Shown here: positions 58,891-64,000 of the stretch, piece by piece
How positions within the stretch are numbered: position 1 is the stretch's first letter
How the letters are laid out: each line of letters opens with the position of its first letter
NCBI GenBank assembly: GCA_001600875.1
Contig: BCLD01000012.1
Span: forward strand, 236,978 to 300,977
DNA length: 64,000 nt
Direction: 5' to 3'
From: Solicoccozyma terricola
Taxonomy: Eukaryota; Basidiomycota; Tremellomycetes; Filobasidiales; Piskurozymaceae
Position numbers and translations under genes: made by a program
Notes under the pieces: generated by a model
Databases searched by the model: none
What the model saw: only the letters and a program-made list of their open reading frames with translations
What the model was told of the DNA's origin: nothing

Positions 58891-60251
58891 TATGTTATCC
58901 TGTGCGAAAGGCAATTAATAACATCATGGCGGGAAGGCTCTGAGACGAACTTGAACATTTGTTGAGAAACTTGGTTAATTGATTGTATGGGTCTTTAGCC
59001 TGTTTGTCCTGTCTTGATACCGTCTTGCAAGGCGGTTGAAAAATGCAAGGATGATATTACACCTGGGCGGCGATAAAAACTATATCTACCTCCACCGACA
59101 GTTCTTCCAATTTCTCTTCATGCTGAATTGAAAAAAGAAAACGGAAAAACCACACACCGCCACCGAAGGTTGGCAACTTTCAAAAAGATGTACCTTTGCC
59201 GTGTTCATCTTCTGCTGAAGGCATTGCATAGGCTGCGAGGAATTGAATCTTGAGGAACCGTCTTACCCACGTTACCAGCAAGTTGCAACACTAACAAAGA
59301 GATCGATCTCTCGTGTCCGACTGTTTCATGGACTTCGCAATGGCTTGACTATAAACGGATACTTGCTATTTGACAATTTGATAGCAGCAACAGTCTGACC
59401 AGGAAAAAGTAACCTGGGCTTCGTGGTAACGTCAACCGAGTCCTTGTAGCTTTCGGTTTCATAGAGTCAGGTTTTGAAAGCTTACAATGTAACCCCGCGA
59501 CAATGCTTGCAGGTCCCTGCGGCTGTCAATATTAGCGTCTCCGGAAAAAGTGCTGTCTCTGGAACTGGAAGCTCATCGACCATGGGCACCTAAAGGGACA
59601 CAACACAGTTGGCGAGCTTAAGGGGTTACCTTACCATTCTAAAAGGTTGCGGGAAATGGTATTGGATAGATGGAACCATCCATCGTCGCAGTTTGTGTAT
59701 CCTCCCTAACTAACACCTTATGTTCTGGTACCTCCGAATCTGCCCGCTGATGCTCGGGTGTCTCACGAGGCAGGGCTTGTGTGCTGCCTTTTCTCTGTGT
59801 TTACAACAATGAAAGGTGGGTATTATCTCTCTTCATGTTCAGGAACCGGCGCAATACTCCCTATTAACAAAAAGGGGCACTGAACACAAGACTGATGATA
59901 TGGTTCATCGACTGGATGGCTCATCTCATACAGCCAGCCGCCAGCCAAGGCCATTAGCAATTGGGCATAACTTGATCACGTACGTGTGAGCTGTTCCCGG
60001 CAGAGCAACCAACCTTCATCCTTTGTTTTCATGTAGGACATCTCCCAAAATGGTTATACCCTTGCCCATGCTTGCTGTGTGCTCCTTCGCTTCATACACT
60101 ACTGTATTTGCCCAAAATCACGTGACTGCCAGTTGACTGGATCAACCACAATGTGAGTCAATTACTCGACTTCTTTACTCAATAACGTCAAACGCAACGA
60201 CGGATACAGCGTCTTCCAACACACCCCAGCAGACTTTCACCGGCACTTCAG
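58891..60251. other. Gene-poor region before GCD7
   Basis: About 1.4 kb with no recognisable coding sequence except the last part. An open stretch [16 protein letters not shown] (about 60205-60253) could be an upstream coding exon of GCD7. A CACGTG lies at 60119-60124. Confidence 0.45.
60119..60124. promoter_or_regulatory. CACGTG box upstream of GCD7
   Basis: Hexamer in TCACGTGAC, 133 bp upstream of the proposed GCD7 start. Confidence 0.35.
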
Positions 60252-62239
60252 ATGGTATGCTTGGCCGGATCAGATAGATCGTTTGACGGAGGCTTACACC
60301 TATCTTGGCAGTCTGTCAACCAAAGCATCGAATCGCTTGTCCTCAAGCTACAGAGACGGTGAGACCGTCGCAGTGCGAGTTCTGTCAGAAAAAGCCTGAC
60401 GATTGCTGCCTCACCATCCAGAGATCTCATCGGCTCGAGACAAACGGCACTGGAAACCGCTCAGCTGCTGCTGCGATTCGTGGCTCAAGCCAAATTCTCA
60501 TCTATTGAAGTCCTTATCGAGCAAATCAAGACCGTCGGCAGAAGGCTTGTAGCAGCCAACCCAAAAGGTGTTAATTGCAACGTCTTCAAACATACGATCC
60601 AGTACTGACCTGGATTTAAATTCCTACAGAGCTCGCTGTAGGCAACATTGTCCGAAAGGTTCTGCGCCTCATTCGCGAGGAATACAAGGCAGCCTATGCA
60701 GCACACATTCAATCTCAGGGTCTTTCTATGAGCGACAACGATGGTTTCAATCACTCTGCAACAGGCATAGAGACTCAAACACCTGGGACTCCCATGCCTC
60801 CAACGCCAGGAATTCATGTTCCCTCCGACCACTACCTTAGTGACAACTACAGGAAGGATCATTTCAAGCCGTTTGATGGTGCAGGAGCCTCGTCGTCGCC
60901 ATTCTTTCTCCCGGAAAGCGGTTCTAGCTCAACTAGCTCCTCCGTCGGTCCTTCATCACCCCTTTCCAAGCGTATGGAGCGTCCCGCCGAGCTCGTTCAC
61001 AGTGATACATCACTGTCCAACTTTGTGCAGATGAGACACAGCAGAGCGCAACTGGAACGTGCGGGAAGCTCCGTCTCAATTCAGGATCTCGAGTATGAAG
61101 TTAAACGCCTTGGACTGGACGGTGCCCGTCTTCCGTCGGAAACACACGTCCAGAGATCAGCTAGGGACGGCGATTCCCCCTCCATTATCCCTTCAAGACA
61201 GCAAAGCTTTCCCGGTTTCGCAAGAAGCGGCGGATCACCATTGGCTGCTGCGTCCCCTCCTCCCACTTTGAGCTCCGCCGCTCGTCCCCAAGACTCGGAG
61301 ATGACTGCTATCCAAACGAAGGAGAAATATTTGCAGAGTCAAGATGCTTTCCAAAAGAAAGCGATGCAGATGAAGCCCGTTTTGGTGGACGCGATTCGAG
61401 AGGTATTGGATGAATTGGAGATGACGCATGAATCATGCGCGAAAGGAGCTCGTGAACACATTCACAGCTCGTGAGTGAGATTCCATCACTGACGACTTTC
61501 GTAATGCTGATCAACACCATCGAGTTGTAGAGAAATCATCCTTACTGTCGGCATGTCCCGTACAGTGTTGGCTTTCCTAAAGGCTGCATGGAAGGATCGT
61601 AAGTTTACAGTGATCGTAGCAGAGACTAGTCCGTCGTGAGTTCTGTGACCGTTGAAGAGGCAACCGGCTGTCTCTTACACAATTCATCTTCACCACAACA
61701 GCCAACAAGGCCATCACATGGCCGAGGCTTTGTCCAAACTCAGTATCCCCACTATTCTCGTGCCCGATTCTTCAATCTACGCTTTGATGCCACGTATTAC
61801 CAAGGTCTTGGTCGGTGCTCACTCGGTCTTGGCTAACGGTGGGGTCTTCACGGTCTCTGGATCGCTCCTCACGGCCCTAGCCGCCAAAGCACACTCCACT
61901 CCAGTAGTCATCGTCAGCGGACAATTCAAATTTGCGCCAGCCTGGAACCTCTATCACGACCACTCTTCCGCAGACTTCCGCAGTCCCGGCGAAGTTTTGC
62001 AATACACTGTGGGAGATAGTCTGGACAGCGTAGAAGTCTCGAACCCATTTTACGACTATATACGACCTGATCTCATCAATCTTTTCATCACAAATGAGTA
62101 AGATCTATACAGTACTCGTCTCCTTGTCGAAATTATACTGACCCCCGTTCGATTTGTCACTTGCAGAGGCGACCACAGCCCCGTCACCGCGTACCGCATC
62201 ATCAAGGACGCTTATGACGATGAAGATGCTTCATTATAA
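60252..62239 (+). CDS. GCD7: eIF2B subunit beta
   Basis: Regulatory subunit of the eIF2 guanine-nucleotide exchange factor. The proposed start is an ATG at 60252 directly followed by a 57-nt intron, giving [17 protein letters not shown], then [20 protein letters not shown] and [20 protein letters not shown] disordered Ser/Pro-rich insertion of roughly 200 residues follows (60720-61300). The C-terminal Rossmann-like half has [59 protein letters not shown] and [20 protein letters not shown], ending DDEDASL. The initiator is less certain: an upstream in-phase-looking stretch cannot be joined by a standard intron. The role is clear from the C-terminal half. Confidence 0.88.
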
Positions 62240-62310
62240 TTGCATGAGCATGTACAAGGAGCGAGTAATCTTGCATAAGAACGTAAATGTCGTGAGGGTA
62301 TTGCCAGTTC

Positions 62311-64000
62311 TCATACTTTACTTGGCCTGCTACTAAGTATTTCATAAAAGGCGCTCTGAGGGATGTCGATGTTTCCAATGCCAAGCCGTTTCAGTTTGGC
62401 TTTGCCTCGCTTCTGCTTTTCCAAGTGTTTCATCTGGGGAGCTAGAATGAGCGAGGTGCCCGTCTTGGTTTCATCGAGGCAACTTACTTTTCGTTCGTAA
62501 TGTCCTAACCGAGGCGAGTGGTTGTCAACTTCTTGTATCGTGTCAATAGAACACCGTCAATCTCACCTCCGTAAAGACCCGCTGTGACATCTTTTCGCAT
62601 GGCCGATAGACTACAAAAACGACGTTAGTTCCAGCCGTCGGATTTTACGCTACCGCCACGGACCTCTCGCGAGCGATGACCTTGGTGCCTATAGCAGCCT
62701 GAATTGCCACCGTAAAGAGCTGCCTGGGGACAATGCCCTCTAAAGGAGCACACAGCGATCAGCTTTGACCTCCTTCTGATTAGACGGGAGACAACTTGCT
62801 AAGCTTCTTGACCCACTCCCGGCCAATCTTGACCGCGGCAGACCTATGTACGATCACTAGGATCGGCAAAGCAGCAGGAATAAGCCCGTGCGAGACTCTT
62901 GTTGCAGGCGCTAAGCTCACTGGCTAAAGCATCGACTGGATCTCCGTTTAACATCAAGTTCAACCTAATGAGATCGCTCGCCTCATAGCCGGCAGCCTCG
63001 TAGTCGAAGGTCGCATACCCGGAGGTCAATGACTTCAAGTGACCATAGAAGTCCACGACCGTCTCGCTCAGTGGGATTGAATATCGAAGCACAGAGCGGT
63101 CGTCTACCTCGAGTGTCTTGTGCTCAAGCAGAGTTCCACGTCGCTCGCTGCAGAGCTGCATTACCGCTCCGACATGATCTGCGAGTGTATGAAAGGAGTG
63201 TCAGAAATGAAAGTGGATCCAGAGGAAAAATCCCTACCGTTGTTCGTTATGATGGTGGCCATGACTAGCGCAGCGCATGAGGTATCGTCAGTTAACGACG
63301 CCATCGCACCGTCTGTCCAGGTTTGTGCTCACCAACGGGTTCTTCCACCATAGCTATTCGACCAGTCCGGTCAATGTGGTCGGGGAAATCCGCGGGATTG
63401 GAAATTATGGTAGTGTGACCATCCTTGTGTGTGACTGTGACGATGAGAGGGAACTGTCAAATCACCAGCGTCTAAGGGGCTGGGCTAGCTTACGTCGATA
63501 TGGAACTGAGGGAGCGGTAACGATGACATTGGAAGAGTACTCGTCCTCCAGCCTTTGCCGGAAGACGTCAAGGTGAAGGGAACCGAGAAAACCCAAACGA
63601 CAGCCTTGACCCAAGGCAGCAGAGCTTTCTCGTTGTACCGTCACTGCGGAATGGGCAGTTTAGCGCATGTGAGGTTCAACAGAGGATAAAGTCCTTACCA
63701 CTTCTGTCCGTCAGGGTAAGCTGAATGGAGTCGGGTCGGGTCAGAGGAAATAGAAGGGGAAGTGACTGAGCCGGCAACACTTACCCTGCCTATGGATTCC
63801 TCCATCTTTGCAAAATCGTTTGATTCGAGGGGGAATATACCAGCAAACACCATCGATTGCATGGGTTTGCTGCCTGGTAGTGGTGGTACGTCATGCCCGA
63901 CTCTGGAGATCGTATCGCCCACGAACGCATCTCCCGGATCTTTCATATTGCACGTAATGTAGCTGGCCATAAAAGTTCAACGTAGAGGTCGCGGAGGGTG
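62311..64000 (-). CDS. GUF1: Mitochondrial GTPase Guf1 (EF4/LepA), 5' end outside window
   Basis: Ribosome-associated GTPase of the LepA/EF4 family that supports mitochondrial translation. Only domains after the G domain are in the window. Visible: [89 protein letters not shown], then [38 protein letters not shown] and [20 protein letters not shown]. The last exon reads [33 protein letters not shown] and ends at TGA 62311-62313. This matches domains III, V and the LepA-specific C-terminal domain. Convergent with GCD7 (71 bp). The start codon and transit peptide lie beyond position 64000. Confidence 0.9.

Overview
The window is nuclear DNA from a fungus, most likely a tremellomycete basidiomycete yeast (Cryptococcus, Kwoniella or Tremella-like). 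The evidence is that almost every gene is broken by several short introns (about 50-70 nt, GTRAGT donors, YAG acceptors), genes lie 50-400 bp apart on both strands, and proteins carry long Ser/Pro-rich disordered insertions. There are no operons, CRISPR arrays or bacterial features, and I found no convincing tRNA or rRNA gene. Exon joins were made by eye from frame, splice consensus and family conservation. Gene ends are usually firm, internal junctions less so.

Layout, left to right. 0.2-9 kb: exosome subunit RRP42, a fungal AAA+ ATPase with an unexpected secretory leader, and DNA topoisomerase III, which has a repeat-filled 396-bp intron. 9-16 kb: tryptophanyl-tRNA synthetase with a long N-terminal extension, TFIIA small subunit TOA2, and an unassigned gene with a PD-(D/E)XK nuclease-like motif. 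16-28 kb: a DUF6534-type seven-helix membrane protein, decapping activator DCP1, a very large Ser-rich protein of unknown role, and a membrane-anchored TAP-like alpha/beta hydrolase. 28-38.5 kb: spliceosomal cyclophilin CWC27, eIF1A, eIF2D/TMA64, poly(A)-binding zinc-finger protein NAB2 and a GNAT acetyltransferase. 38.7-50.8 kb: an unknown nuclear-looking protein, an MPDU1 homologue, a mitochondrial DEAD-box helicase, SHMT, peroxisomal D-amino-acid oxidase and a short-chain dehydrogenase. 51-54.7 kb: a C3HC zinc-finger protein (Rsm1/NIPA type) and histone H3. 54.7-60.2 kb: a 5.6-kb gene-poor block with two decayed copies of a Ty3/gypsy-like fragment. 60.2-64 kb: eIF2B beta (GCD7) and the 3' part of GUF1, which runs off the window.

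The genes are mostly housekeeping functions in RNA and protein synthesis (RRP42, DCP1, CWC27, NAB2, TOA2, WRS1, eIF1A, eIF2D, eIF2B beta, GUF1). I see no sign that they form a functional cluster. A CACGTG box lies within about 300 bp upstream of many start codons. The best leads for something new are the possibly lumenal AAA+ ATPase (1907-4412), the short GC-rich repeat family in long introns of TOP3 and TIF11, several microexons (6-12 nt), the nuclease-like orphan (13511-16078) and the decayed retroelement island.
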